The notes under the pieces were generated by a model, which was not told the origin of the DNA, ran no database searches, and saw nothing but the letters and a program-made list of their open reading frames with translations. The position numbers and the translations under genes are program-made. Shown one piece after another: positions 23,569-31,992 of a stretch of 43,268 nucleotides of DNA. Location of the stretch: NCBI GenBank assembly GCA_029982795.1, contig JARRBY010000003.1, forward strand, positions 1-43,268, written 5' to 3'. This DNA comes from Patescibacteria group bacterium. Lineage in GTDB: Bacteria > Patescibacteriota > Patescibacteriia > Patescibacteriales > UBA12465. Positions within the stretch are counted from its first letter, which is position 1. Every line of letters begins with the position of its first letter.

Positions 23569-25266
23569 ATGCAGGTAATTATTGATAAAAAAAAGATAGA
23601 GGCCAAAAAAAATGAAACTATTTTGGCGGTTGCACAGAGAGTTGGGATAGATATTCCTTATCTTTCATTTAATCCCGAACTTAGAGGTAAAGGGGGTGAT
23701 AGAGTGGCTTTGGTTGAAGTAAAAGGTGAAAGTAAGTTAATGTCGGCGGAAACTACAAAAGTGCGCGAAGGAATGATAATTTTTACCAATTCAAGTAAAG
23801 TACAGCGTTTTCGTCGTTTAAATTTAGAATTAATTTTTGCGTCTCATATTGAAAAATGCGCTGATTGCACTTTGCGTTTTAATTGTCGTCTTTTGGAATT
23901 AGCGCGTCTTCAGCAAATAAAAATTAGTGAGTTTTCTGATCGAAAAGCTTTGCGTAAAACCTATCGCTTTTCTACTGCGGTTGAAATTGATGGAACGCAA
24001 TGCATTGATTGTGGTAACTGTATTGAAGCTTGCGCTTTGCAGGGAATTAATTTTCTCCAATTTACAGGTAAAGGTTATCAGCAAGAGTTAAAGCCAACAA
24101 ATGATAAAAGTAGAGTTTGTATTCATTGTGGGCAATGTACTAATGTTTGTCCGGTAGCGGCCGCTCAAGAACAGCTGGAGTGGCCACAGGTGGAAAAGGT
24201 TTTAGCTGATAAAACTAAGATAGTGGTGGCGCAATTTGCTCCCGCCGCTCGCGTTTCTATTGGTGAAGAGTTTGGAATGAAACAAGGAACTGATTGTACT
24301 AAAAAAATAAATACCGCCCTTAAAGAATTGGGCTTTGCTTATAGTTTTGATATTAATTTTGGGGCCGATATTACAACGATGATTGAGGCTGAAGAATTAT
24401 TGCAACGTTTAAAAAACAAAAAGAATTTACCCCTTTTTACTTCTTGTTGTCCGGCTTGGGTTACTTATGCTGAATCATATTATCCTGAATTACTCCCCCA
24501 TCTTACCACCGCTCGCTCTCCTCATATTCATAGTGCGGGGGCAATTAAGACCTATTTTGCAAAGAAAAAAGGGTTAGATAGACGGCAAATTAAGGTTGTG
24601 TCTATAGTCCCTTGTACAGCTAAAAAGCAGGAAGCTGTAAGAACTGAATTATATTATCAAAAAGAACCGCTAGTTGATTATGTCTTGACTGTTCGTGAAT
24701 TTGCTTTTATGCTAAAAAAGCGACAAATTGACTTGGCTCGATTGAAAGAAAGTGAAACTGAACCTTTATTTAATGATGGTTCGGGGGCGGCGGCTATTTA
24801 TGGTGCTTCCGGCGGTGTAATGGAATCGGCTTTGCGGACGGCTCTTTTTTTAAACAGTACCAAAGAAAAAAAGATTTCTAATGATTTTCGCTTAGATTTT
24901 AAAGAATTGCGACTTAATAAAAATATTAAGGAAGCGGAAATAATGTTGGGAAAACGAAAATTGCGACTGGCCGTTATTAATGGAATTGCCAATTTTCATT
25001 ATATTTTACCCCATTTAAATAAATATCATTATATTGAAGTGATGGCTTGTCCGGGGGGATGTTTAGGTGGAGGAGGACAGCCTCTTCCTAATACTAAAGA
25101 AATCAAAGAAGCTCGAAGAAAAGCATTATACCAAATTGATAAAGATAAAAAAATCAGACGAGCTCATGAAAATAAAGCTATGTTAACTTATTATAATTGG
25201 GTTAAAACGAATAAATTAGAAGCTAAACTATTACATACAAAGTATTTTTCTCGAAAAAGAACTTAA
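23569..25266 (+). CDS. [FeFe] hydrogenase catalytic subunit
   Basis: A 565-residue iron-only hydrogenase (H2 formation or uptake). Cluster sites in order: a His-ligated 4Fe-4S (H93, C97, C100, C106), two 4Fe-4S of the ferredoxin type (C145, C148, C151, C155; C184, C187, C190, C194), then the H-cluster motifs TSCCPAW (C293 proton relay, C294 ligand), VPCTAKKQE (C349) and MACPGGCLGGGGQP (C494, C498). The spacing C294-C349 equals that of Clostridium CpI. The N-terminal plant-ferredoxin-like domain is recognisable, but residues 1-92 contain no cysteine, so its 2Fe-2S cluster is lost. Maturases HydE, HydF and HydG are not in the window. Confidence 0.95.
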   Translation: MQVIIDKKKIEAKKNETILAVAQRVGIDIPYLSFNPELRGKGGDRVALVEVKGESKLMSAETTKVREGMIIFTNSSKVQRFRRLNLELIFASHIEKCADCTLRFNCRLLELARLQQIKISEFSDRKALRKTYRFSTAVEIDGTQCIDCGNCIEACALQGINFLQFTGKGYQQELKPTNDKSRVCIHCGQCTNVCPVAAAQEQLEWPQVEKVLADKTKIVVAQFAPAARVSIGEEFGMKQGTDCTKKINTALKELGFAYSFDINFGADITTMIEAEELLQRLKNKKNLPLFTSCCPAWVTYAESYYPELLPHLTTARSPHIHSAGAIKTYFAKKKGLDRRQIKVVSIVPCTAKKQEAVRTELYYQKEPLVDYVLTVREFAFMLKKRQIDLARLKESETEPLFNDGSGAAAIYGASGGVMESALRTALFLNSTKEKKISNDFRLDFKELRLNKNIKEAEIMLGKRKLRLAVINGIANFHYILPHLNKYHYIEVMACPGGCLGGGGQPLPNTKEIKEARRKALYQIDKDKKIRRAHENKAMLTYYNWVKTNKLEAKLLHTKYFSRKRT

Positions 25267-25271
25267 TTATT

Positions 25272-26711
25272 ATGAAAATTCCGGATTTTGTTATGACGAC
25301 AACAACTAAAATTAAAGCCGCTGGTTTTAAGGCTTTTATAGTAGGTGGTTGTGTTCGAGATTTTTTAATGAATAAAGAGCCTCAGGATTGGGATATAACA
25401 ACTAATGCTAAACCAGAAGAAATTGTTTCTCTTTTTCCCGAAGCTAAATATAATAATTCTTTTGGTACGGTTTTGTTACCTATTCGTGATCGTGAAGAAA
25501 AAATTATTACTGTTTTAGAAATTACAACCTATCGTAGTGAAGCGACCTATACTGATCGTCGCCATCCTGATAAGGTGGAATTTGAAAAGGAATTAGATAA
25601 AGATTTATCACGACGTGATTTTACTATTAATGCGTTAGCAATTGATCCTGCTAATCCTGATTTAATAGTTGACTTATTTGGTGGCCGTAAAGATATTAAG
25701 TTAAAAATAATCAGAGCAATCGGTGAACCGACCGATCGTTTTAAAGAAGATGCTTTAAGAATGTTACGAGCGGTGCGATTTGCGACTCAACTTGATTTTA
25801 CCTTAGAACCAAAAACAGAAAGAGCGATTATTAAATTAGCCGGTAGTCTTAAATTTGTTTCCAATGAAAGAATTAGGGATGAGTTTATAAAAATACTTGC
25901 TTCTGAAAGACCGGCGAAAGGCATAGAACTACTGCATAAAACTAAACTTCTGCAATATATTGTTCCAGAATTAGAGCAGGGAGTTAATGTAAAGCAAGAT
26001 AGACACCATATTTATCCGGTTTTTAAACATAACTTGTTAGCTTTAAAATACTGTCCTAGTAAAGATTGGCAAGTTCGTTTAGCCGCTCTTTTACACGATG
26101 TTGCTAAACCAAAAACAAGAAAAATTATAAAAAATATAGCAACTTTTTATAATCATGAATATTTGGGGGCAAAAATGGTTAATCGAATTATGACGAGGCT
26201 TAAATTTAGTAATGAAGATAGAGATAGAGTGGTTAATTTGGTAAAAAACCACATGTTCTATTATAATGTTGGTGAAGTAACGGCCGCTTCAGTGCGACGT
26301 TTAATTGCTAAAGTCGGTCGAGAAAACTTAGCTGATTTAATTGATTTACGAGTAGCTGATCGTTTGGGTTCCGGAACTCCCAAGGCGATGCCTTATAAAT
26401 TAAGACATTTGCAATATATGATGGAAAAAGTACAACATGATCCGATATCAGCAAAAATGTTAAAGGTAAATGGAAATACTTTAATGACTGCTTTAAAATT
26501 AGCACCGGGACCAAAAATAGGGGCTATTTTAGATGTTTTGTTAAGTGAAGTAATAGAAGACCCGAGTTTAAATGAAGAAGATAAACTTTTAGCAAGAGCA
26601 AAAAAATTAAATGAGCTTCAATTAGAGGAGTTACGCCGGAAAGCAAAGACGGTGATTGCTGAAAAAAGACAAGAAGAAGATAAAAATATTAAAAAACAAT
26701 TTAAAATTTAA
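25272..26711 (+). CDS. cca: CCA tRNA nucleotidyltransferase with HD domain
   Basis: Adds or repairs the 3'-terminal CCA of tRNAs, and may act as poly(A) polymerase in part of the family. The 479 residues include the class II nucleotidyltransferase head with GGCVRDFLM and DWDIT (metal Asp pair), RRDFTINALA, the neck RFKEDALRMLRAVRFA, and a C-terminal HD phosphohydrolase domain with HHIYPVFKHN and ALLHDVAKP. The C-terminus is Lys/Glu-rich. It lies 6 nt after the hydrogenase gene and 12 nt before the cyclophilin gene, so it is probably co-transcribed without functional linkage. Confidence 0.93.
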   Translation: MKIPDFVMTTTTKIKAAGFKAFIVGGCVRDFLMNKEPQDWDITTNAKPEEIVSLFPEAKYNNSFGTVLLPIRDREEKIITVLEITTYRSEATYTDRRHPDKVEFEKELDKDLSRRDFTINALAIDPANPDLIVDLFGGRKDIKLKIIRAIGEPTDRFKEDALRMLRAVRFATQLDFTLEPKTERAIIKLAGSLKFVSNERIRDEFIKILASERPAKGIELLHKTKLLQYIVPELEQGVNVKQDRHHIYPVFKHNLLALKYCPSKDWQVRLAALLHDVAKPKTRKIIKNIATFYNHEYLGAKMVNRIMTRLKFSNEDRDRVVNLVKNHMFYYNVGEVTAASVRRLIAKVGRENLADLIDLRVADRLGSGTPKAMPYKLRHLQYMMEKVQHDPISAKMLKVNGNTLMTALKLAPGPKIGAILDVLLSEVIEDPSLNEEDKLLARAKKLNELQLEELRRKAKTVIAEKRQEEDKNIKKQFKI

Positions 26712-26722
26712 TTATAGATATT

Positions 26723-27385
26723 ATGTTAAAAAAAATAGGATTAATTATATCTTTAGTTTCAATCACGCTACTTTTAAGTGCTTGTACAACCGAGAAGGAA
26801 ACAACAACTGGTGCGGTAAACAATAATTTAATTATTAATCAAAATATAAATAATAATATGAATAATAACAGAACCCTTGATGGTCAAGTGGATTTAGCGT
26901 CAGAATACAAAGCAGCGCTTATAAAAACTAATTTAGGTGACATTAAAGTAGAGTTTTATGCGGAAGAGTCGCCGTTAACTGTTAATAATTTTCTTAATTT
27001 AGCTAAAGATGGTTTTTATGATAATACTAAATTTCATCGTGTTATTAAGGATTTTATGATACAAGGTGGTGATCCTAATAGTCGGGGAGATAATTATATG
27101 ATCTATGGTACCGGTGGTCCGGGCTATACTTTTAAGGATGAAATTAATAATCATAAATTAGTAGCCGGTAGTTTAGCGATGGCTAATTCGGGGGCAAATA
27201 CCAATGGTTCCCAATTTTTTATTGTTACTCTTGATAGCACTCCTTGGCTTGATGGTAAGCATACTAATTTTGGTCAAGTTGTAGCGGGAATGGATGTAGT
27301 TATGAAAATAGAAGGAGTAACAACCGGGGAACGTGATATTCCTTTAGAACCGGTTGTAATAAATACAATAGAACTGTTACAATAA
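26723..27385 (+). CDS. Cyclophilin-type peptidyl-prolyl isomerase, lipoprotein
   Basis: A 220-residue exported foldase. Residues 1-21 form a lipoprotein signal with lipobox LLSAC, followed by an Asn-rich linker (to about residue 50) and a bacterial-type cyclophilin domain. Active-site signatures FHRVIKDFMIQGGDP, GSLAMAN and SQFFIVT are present, and the Trp of the cyclosporin pocket is in TPWLDGKH. It would accelerate proline isomerisation of proteins outside the membrane. Confidence 0.93.
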   Translation: MLKKIGLIISLVSITLLLSACTTEKETTTGAVNNNLIINQNINNNMNNNRTLDGQVDLASEYKAALIKTNLGDIKVEFYAEESPLTVNNFLNLAKDGFYDNTKFHRVIKDFMIQGGDPNSRGDNYMIYGTGGPGYTFKDEINNHKLVAGSLAMANSGANTNGSQFFIVTLDSTPWLDGKHTNFGQVVAGMDVVMKIEGVTTGERDIPLEPVVINTIELLQ

Positions 27386-27389
27386 AAAG

Positions 27390-27809
27390 ATGCCTAAAAT
27401 AGATAAAAAAATTAGAGCTTTAGCGGTTGTTATTATTAAACATAATAATCGTATTTTAGTATCACCGCTTTATGATAGAGAAAAAGATTGGCATTTCTTT
27501 CGCCTTTTAGGGGGAGGAATTGAGTTTGGAGAAAGAGCACAAGAAGCTTTAGAGCGTGAAATTAAAGAAGAGTTAGATAAAGAAATTGTAAATATTTCAC
27601 TTGTAGAAGTAAGTGAAAATATATTTCAGTATCAGGGGAAAAAGGGACATGAAATTTGTTTTATTTATCAGGCTGATTTTAAAAATAAGGCAGATTACAA
27701 TATAGAAGAATTTTCAATTTTAGATCAAGCTGATCGAAAAGCAATTTGGGTGGAATTAAATGAGGAAAATAGAAAAAAAATTACACCAATAATAAATAAA
27801 AAATATTAA
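27390..27809 (+). CDS. Nudix hydrolase
   Basis: A 139-residue Nudix-fold hydrolase acting on a nucleoside-diphosphate-linked substrate that cannot be specified. The Nudix box runs from GGGIEFGE through REIKEEL and keeps the GX5EX7REUXEE core. The glycine that normally follows is Asp/Lys here. It starts 4 nt after the cyclophilin gene and ends 4 nt before the cysteine desulfurase gene, so it is in the same operon. Confidence 0.88.
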   Translation: MPKIDKKIRALAVVIIKHNNRILVSPLYDREKDWHFFRLLGGGIEFGERAQEALEREIKEELDKEIVNISLVEVSENIFQYQGKKGHEICFIYQADFKNKADYNIEEFSILDQADRKAIWVELNEENRKKITPIINKKY

Positions 27810-27813
27810 TTAT

Positions 27814-28968
27814 ATGAGAGTATATTTAGATAATGCGGCGACAACGCCTTTAGACCCTCGGGTTTTAAAAAAAATGTTACCTTATTTTACCGAAAAATTT
27901 GGTAATCCTGCTTCTATTCATGCCCTGGGACAAGAAGCTTTTATCGCTTTGGAAGAAGCAAGAGAAAAAGTTGCCAATATTTTAAAAGCCCCAAAAGATT
28001 CTCTGGTTTTTACTTCAGGAGCGACTGAATCAAATAATTTTATTATCAGAGGCCTTGCTTTAGCAAATAAAAATGAAAAAAGAAAACGGATTATTATTTC
28101 CGCAATTGAGCACCCTTGTGTTCGTGAAGCCGCCAGAAGATTAATGGTTGCGGGATATACTATTGATTATGTACCGGCTAATAAGGAGGGAATAGTGACT
28201 GCTAAGGCTTTAGAAAATCTAATAGGGGATGATGTTTTATTGGTTTCTGTTATGATGGTTAATAATGAAATTGGAACTATTCAGGATATCAAAAAATTAG
28301 CTACTATAGCCCATCGCTTTGGTGCTTATTTTCATAGTGACGCTGTTCAAGCCGTACCATATTTAAATATAGATATTAAGGCTTTAAAAGTAGATTTTTT
28401 AAGTTTATCAGCTCATAAGTTTTACGGACCAAAAGGAGTGGGCTTAGCTTATATTAATCCTGATATTAAAATGCAAGCTTTAATTGTTGGTGGTGGACAA
28501 GAAAATAATTTACGTTCCGGTACTCATAATTTACCCGGTATAATTGGTTTAAGTGAAGCGCTGTATTTAGCTTACCGGGAAAGAGATGAATATCTTAAAA
28601 GAATAAGTAAATTACAGAAATATTTTTGGGAAAAATTAAAACAAGAAATTCCTGAAGTTTTAATTAATGGTAGCTGGGAAAAAAGAGTTCCTGCTAATTT
28701 AAATGTGCGTTTTCGTTATATTGAAGGAGAAGCAATTTTAATGGATTTATCTCAAAAGGGAATTTGTGTTTCTACTGGTTCAGCTTGTTCTGCTTCAGAT
28801 TTAAGAGCTTCTTATGTTCTTAAAGAAATAGGATTAGATAAAAATTATTTAAATAGTAATATCCGTTTTTCATTTGGTCGTTTTACCACTAAAGCAGAGC
28901 TTGATTATACAATTAAGGCTTTAAAGCAAACGGTAAAAAGACTACGAGCTTTCTCTCCAATAAATTAA
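27814..28968 (+). CDS. iscS: Cysteine desulfurase (IscS/NifS)
   Basis: PLP enzyme that removes sulfur from cysteine for Fe-S cluster and thio-nucleoside synthesis. The 384 residues are normal for the IscS/NifS group. The PLP lysine is K202 in SAHKFYGPKG, the mobile persulfide cysteine is C325 in GSACSASD, and N-terminal YLDNAATTP with SGATESNN and HSDAVQA are canonical. The IscU scaffold gene follows after 69 nt with its own possible promoter, giving a minimal ISC pair. The pair presumably serves the Fe-S-rich hydrogenase and NuoF-like proteins. Confidence 0.95.
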   Translation: MRVYLDNAATTPLDPRVLKKMLPYFTEKFGNPASIHALGQEAFIALEEAREKVANILKAPKDSLVFTSGATESNNFIIRGLALANKNEKRKRIIISAIEHPCVREAARRLMVAGYTIDYVPANKEGIVTAKALENLIGDDVLLVSVMMVNNEIGTIQDIKKLATIAHRFGAYFHSDAVQAVPYLNIDIKALKVDFLSLSAHKFYGPKGVGLAYINPDIKMQALIVGGGQENNLRSGTHNLPGIIGLSEALYLAYRERDEYLKRISKLQKYFWEKLKQEIPEVLINGSWEKRVPANLNVRFRYIEGEAILMDLSQKGICVSTGSACSASDLRASYVLKEIGLDKNYLNSNIRFSFGRFTTKAELDYTIKALKQTVKRLRAFSPIN

Positions 28969-28978
28969 AATTATTTTC

Positions 28979-29007
28979 TTGATTTTATTAATAATTTATA
29001 GTATATT
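28979..29007 (+). promoter_or_regulatory. Possible promoter of iscU
   Basis: TTGATT (28979-28984), 17-bp spacer, TATATT (29002-29007). The 69-nt gap after iscS is long for this window, supporting a separate start. Confidence 0.5.
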
Positions 29008-29037
29008 TAGAAAATATAAAAAATTAAGCATTGAAAT

Positions 29038-29511
29038 ATGTCATTAAATTATACGAAAAAAACCTTAGAACATTTTTTAAGGCCAAAAAATATTGGGAAA
29101 ATTGTGCATCCTGATGGTTATGCACAAATTGGTAATATGGTCTGTGGTGACCAATTAGACTTTTTTTTGAAGGTAAAGGAGGGAAAAATTATTGATGTAA
29201 AATTTCTTTCTTTTGGTTGTGCTTCAAATATCGCTACTGCCTCTATTTTAACGGAGAAAGTTAAAGGTATGACGATAGAACAAGCTAAAAAATATGCTTG
29301 GCAAGAAGTAGTTGATGATTTAGGAGGGTTACCTAAACAAAAATTGCACTGCTCCGTAATGGCAGTTCAAGGTTTAAAAAAGGCAATTTCCGATTATGAG
29401 GAAAAACAACAAGTGTTACCTAAAGTAAAAAAAACCAAGAAAAAGGAAGAAAAAACCAAGAAAAAAATAAGTGTAAAAAAATCAAGTTTAAAAAAAACCA
29501 AGAAAAAATAA
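29038..29511 (+). CDS. iscU: IscU/NifU-like Fe-S scaffold with Lys-rich tail
   Basis: Scaffold on which Fe-S clusters are assembled from IscS-supplied sulfur. The IscU core (residues 1-120) keeps all three ligands, C36 in VCGDQ with D38, C61 in FGCAS and C105 in LHCSV. A C-terminal extension of about 40 residues, nearly half lysine, follows, encoded by repeated AAAACCAAGAAAAA-like units. Such a tail is not part of the usual family and may bind nucleic acid or the membrane, or be non-functional. It sits downstream of iscS and ends at a shared terminator. Confidence 0.92.
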   Translation: MSLNYTKKTLEHFLRPKNIGKIVHPDGYAQIGNMVCGDQLDFFLKVKEGKIIDVKFLSFGCASNIATASILTEKVKGMTIEQAKKYAWQEVVDDLGGLPKQKLHCSVMAVQGLKKAISDYEEKQQVLPKVKKTKKKEEKTKKKISVKKSSLKKTKKK

Positions 29512-29517
29512 GATAAT

Positions 29518-29551
29518 AAAAAACGCCCAACAATTAAGTTGAGCGTTTTTT
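29518..29551. terminator. Terminator between convergent genes
   Basis: AAAAAACGC..CAAC / GTTG.GCGTTTTTT with one mismatch, A and T runs on both sides, serving iscU and the RRM gene. Confidence 0.88.
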
Positions 29552-29571
29552 GTTTTATCAAAGTTTTAGCA

Positions 29572-29829
29572 CTAGAATCTTTTTTCCATAGGACGAGCCT
29601 CATTGACGACAACGCGACGTCCGTCTAATTCTTGGTTGTTGTACATTTCAATGGCTTTGTCTGCTTCCGCATCATCTTCCATTTCCACGAAACCAAATCC
29701 TTTAGATCTTTGAGTCATTCTATCCTTAATAATGATAGCAGATAAAACTTTGCCGGCTTTTGAAAAAGCTTCATTTAAAGCTTCCTCAGTGGTCTTGAAA
29801 TTCAAGCCGCCGACGAATAATTTCTTCAT
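29572..29829 (-). CDS. Single-RRM RNA-binding protein
   Basis: An 85-residue protein that is one RNA-recognition motif with nothing else. RNP2 is LFVGGL (residues 4-9) and RNP1 is SKGFGFVEM (near residues 43-51), with aromatic residues at the usual stacking positions. Such single-RRM proteins in bacteria, for example the cold-induced Rbp proteins of cyanobacteria, bind single-stranded RNA. It has its own promoter and a structured leader of about 97 nt, which could provide temperature or auto-regulation. That regulation is inferred. Confidence 0.93.
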   Translation of the reverse strand: MKKLFVGGLNFKTTEEALNEAFSKAGKVLSAIIIKDRMTQRSKGFGFVEMEDDAEADKAIEMYNNQELDGRRVVVNEARPMEKRF

Positions 29830-29871
29830 GTTTGTTTCTTTTTAGTTTACAAATGTAAGACGACCTTTTTT

Positions 29872-29918
29872 AGCAAAGAAAGGCCGAATCAGAGATACGC
29901 CCTTTCTTAAAAATTGCT
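29872..29918 (-). promoter_or_regulatory. Hairpin in the RRM gene leader
   Basis: In the 5' leader, AAGAAAGG / CCTTTCTT forms an 8-bp stem with a 17-nt loop, extended outside by AGCA / TGCT. No T run follows, so it is more likely a regulatory or stability element than a terminator. Confidence 0.6.
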
Positions 29919-29932
29919 TACCTACAAAAGTA

Positions 29933-29961
29933 AGTATAGGTGTTTTTTGTAATAATGTCAA
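29933..29961 (-). promoter_or_regulatory. Promoter of the RRM gene
   Basis: On the minus strand: TTGACA (29961-29956), 17-bp spacer, TATACT (29938-29933), lying just past the rplA stop codon. Confidence 0.82.
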
Positions 29962-29965
29962 GGAT

Positions 29966-30652
29966 TTAAGAAATATTTACTTTTACCCCATGACTCATAG
30001 AAGAAGCGATCGTTATACCCTTAATAAAGGTTCCTTTAGCTGAACTTGGCTTAAGGCGACGAACCGCTTCAATAAAGACTTGAAAATTTTCTATTAATTT
30101 TTCGTCAGAAAAACTAAGTTTACCAATTACCGCATGGAGGTTACCGGTATCATCATTCTTAAAGCTTACTTTACCCTTTTTTAACTCAGAAATAGCCTTT
30201 ACGATATTTGGGGTAACAGTTTCATTTTTAGGGGAAGGCATTAATCCACGGGTACCTAAAATTTTAGCGATGACGGCTAAATTTTTCATTAAAGCCGGTT
30301 CTGCAACGGCAACTTGAAAATCAGTTTTTTCAGTTTTTTTAATTTCGGCAATCAATTCTTCACCGCCGACAAAATCAGCCCCAGCATCTTTAGCTAATTT
30401 TTCGTTTTCCGGAGAAACAAAAGCGGCGATTTTAATTGTTTTACCGGTACCATGAGGAAGGTTAACGGCGCCTCTAATTTGTTGATCACTTTTTTTAGTA
30501 TTAATTCCTAAATTTACATGTACCTCAACAGCGCCATCAAATTTAGCGGTACTGATTTTTTTTACAATTTCAATTGCTTCTTTAATGGGGTATTGTCTAT
30601 TTTTATCGTAAATAGTTGAAAAGTCTTTTTTGTTAATTTTTTTGTTTTCCAT
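29966..30652 (-). CDS. rplA: Ribosomal protein L1
   Basis: Large-subunit protein of the L1 stalk that helps release deacylated tRNA. The 228 residues match the family. Conserved features include FDGAVEVHVNLGI, the GxVxLPHGTGK stretch, LGTRGLMPSPKNETVT and the C-terminal SSAKGTFIKG. It follows rplK by 53 nt, in which a hairpin likely to bind L1 itself is found. The usual downstream genes rplJ and rplL are not here. An RRM gene follows instead. Confidence 0.97.
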   Translation of the reverse strand: MENKKINKKDFSTIYDKNRQYPIKEAIEIVKKISTAKFDGAVEVHVNLGINTKKSDQQIRGAVNLPHGTGKTIKIAAFVSPENEKLAKDAGADFVGGEELIAEIKKTEKTDFQVAVAEPALMKNLAVIAKILGTRGLMPSPKNETVTPNIVKAISELKKGKVSFKNDDTGNLHAVIGKLSFSDEKLIENFQVFIEAVRRLKPSSAKGTFIKGITIASSMSHGVKVNIS

Positions 30653-30657
30653 AGTAT

Positions 30658-30691
30658 TGTGGTGCAGGCGTAATGAATTATTACTCCCACA
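30658..30691 (-). promoter_or_regulatory. Probable L1-binding regulatory hairpin
   Basis: Between rplK and rplA, the minus strand reads TGTGGGAG, a GTAAT / ATTAC stem, then GCCTGCACCACA. The TGTGG / CCACA closing stem, the asymmetric internal loop and the GGGAG resemble L1 leader sites that mimic the 23S L1 site and mediate feedback repression. I judged this by eye only. Confidence 0.5.
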
Positions 30692-30705
30692 TTATGATAA
30701 ATTAA

Positions 30706-31128
30706 TTATTTAATATCTACTCCCATTTGACGAGCAGTACCGGCAATAATTTTTTTTGCCGCTTCAAGATCACGAGCACTTAAGTCAGGCATCTTAATTT
30801 CGGCAATTTCCGTCAATTGTTTATCGGTAATTGAACCAACTTTTTCTGTCAGAGGTTTTCCTGATCCCTTTTTAATTCCGGCCGCTTTTTTGATCAATTC
30901 TGCCGCCGGAGTGGTTTTTAGAATAAAGCTGTAGCTTCTATCTTCATAAACGGTAATTTCAACCGGCACAATATTACCCATTTTGTCTTTTGTTTTATCA
31001 TTGAAATCTTTACAAAATTCTGCAATATTTAATCCGTGTTGTCCTAAAGCAGGACCAACTGGTGGAGCGGGATTAGCTTGTCCTCCGGCAATTTGTAATT
31101 TTATTTTTGTTTTTATTTTCTTAGCCAT
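30706..31128 (-). CDS. rplK: Ribosomal protein L11
   Basis: Large-subunit GTPase-centre protein. The 140 residues show the canonical [21 protein letters not shown]-terminus with [10 protein letters not shown], then [11 protein letters not shown], and the C-terminal rRNA-binding domain with [10 protein letters not shown]. It sits between nusG and rplA in the conserved secE-nusG-rplK-rplA order. Confidence 0.98.
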   Translation of the reverse strand: MAKKIKTKIKLQIAGGQANPAPPVGPALGQHGLNIAEFCKDFNDKTKDKMGNIVPVEITVYEDRSYSFILKTTPAAELIKKAAGIKKGSGKPLTEKVGSITDKQLTEIAEIKMPDLSARDLEAAKKIIAGTARQMGVDIK

Positions 31129-31172
31129 ATAATATTATTTAATAGACGTAGAAGCACCGTCTGTTTTCATTA

Positions 31173-31718
31173 TTATCCTTTTTTAATTTGCAGAAAGTCT
31201 AATTCAACCGGAGTTTCGCGACCAAAAAGAGAAACAGATACTTTAACTTTACCTTTAGCTTCATCAATCGCTGTGACCTTTCCTTCCATATTCTTAAAGG
31301 GACCTTCATTAATTTTAACAGGGGAACCAATTTCAACATCAATTTGAAATTTAGGATCTTCAACCCCCATTCTTTTTTGCAAAGCTTTTACTTCAGCGTC
31401 ACTAATTGGAGTGGGAATAGTCCCACTGCCAATAAAACCGGTCACGTTAGGAGTGTTACGTACTATATACCAAGATTCATCAGTTACTATCATTTCTACT
31501 AAAATATAGCCCGGGAAGATTTTTTCTTCACTAACTTTTCTTTTTCCATTTTTAATTTTAATCTTTTTTTCAGTGGGGATTAAAACGTTAAAAATTTTAT
31601 CCTCCATATCCAAGGATTCCACTCTTTGTTTTAAATTTTGCGCCACATTTTCTTCGTATCCAGAATAAGTATGAATAACGTACCAGCGACGTCCTTGGTT
31701 TAAAAGTTGTTTAGCCAT
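31173..31718 (-). CDS. nusG: Transcription elongation factor NusG
   Basis: Binds RNA polymerase and links transcription with translation or Rho. The 181 residues hold the NGN domain (RRWYVIHTYSGYE, KIFPGYILVEM, WYIVRNTPNVTGFIG) and a C-terminal KOW domain (GSPVKINEGPFKNMEGKV). It follows secE by 36 nt and precedes rplK by 44 nt. Confidence 0.97.
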   Translation of the reverse strand: MAKQLLNQGRRWYVIHTYSGYEENVAQNLKQRVESLDMEDKIFNVLIPTEKKIKIKNGKRKVSEEKIFPGYILVEMIVTDESWYIVRNTPNVTGFIGSGTIPTPISDAEVKALQKRMGVEDPKFQIDVEIGSPVKINEGPFKNMEGKVTAIDEAKGKVKVSVSLFGRETPVELDFLQIKKG

Positions 31719-31754
31719 AAATTTATTTTAAAGCTATTTTAATGATTATTTTTT

Positions 31755-31934
31755 TTAAATTATCAGTTTAAAGCCGAGGTTAAAAATAAAGTCAAGTAAA
31801 CCCAGAAAAGCAGCCACTGATAAACTTATAATTATTACTAAGGTGGTATAACGGTAGGTTTCTTTTTTACTGGGCCAAGTTACCTTTTTCATTTCGGCAA
31901 TTGACTCTTTTATGTATTTTGTCAGTTTGTTCAT
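31755..31934 (-). CDS. secE: Preprotein translocase subunit SecE
   Basis: A short gene of 59 codons found by reading the minus strand upstream of nusG. The protein has the SecE pattern: an amphipathic helix with ESIAEMKKVTWPSKKET (the conserved KKVxWPSxxE), then one TM segment (about residues 33-53) ending near GFKLII. It stabilises SecY in the protein-export channel. Its position directly before nusG is conserved in bacteria. The start is supported by a promoter at 31993-32021. Confidence 0.95.
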   Translation of the reverse strand: MNKLTKYIKESIAEMKKVTWPSKKETYRYTTLVIIISLSVAAFLGLLDFIFNLGFKLII

Positions 31935-31992
31935 ATATAGGCAAAATTGGTAATTAAAAATGGCTGCAAGGCCACTTATATATCACGTATTA

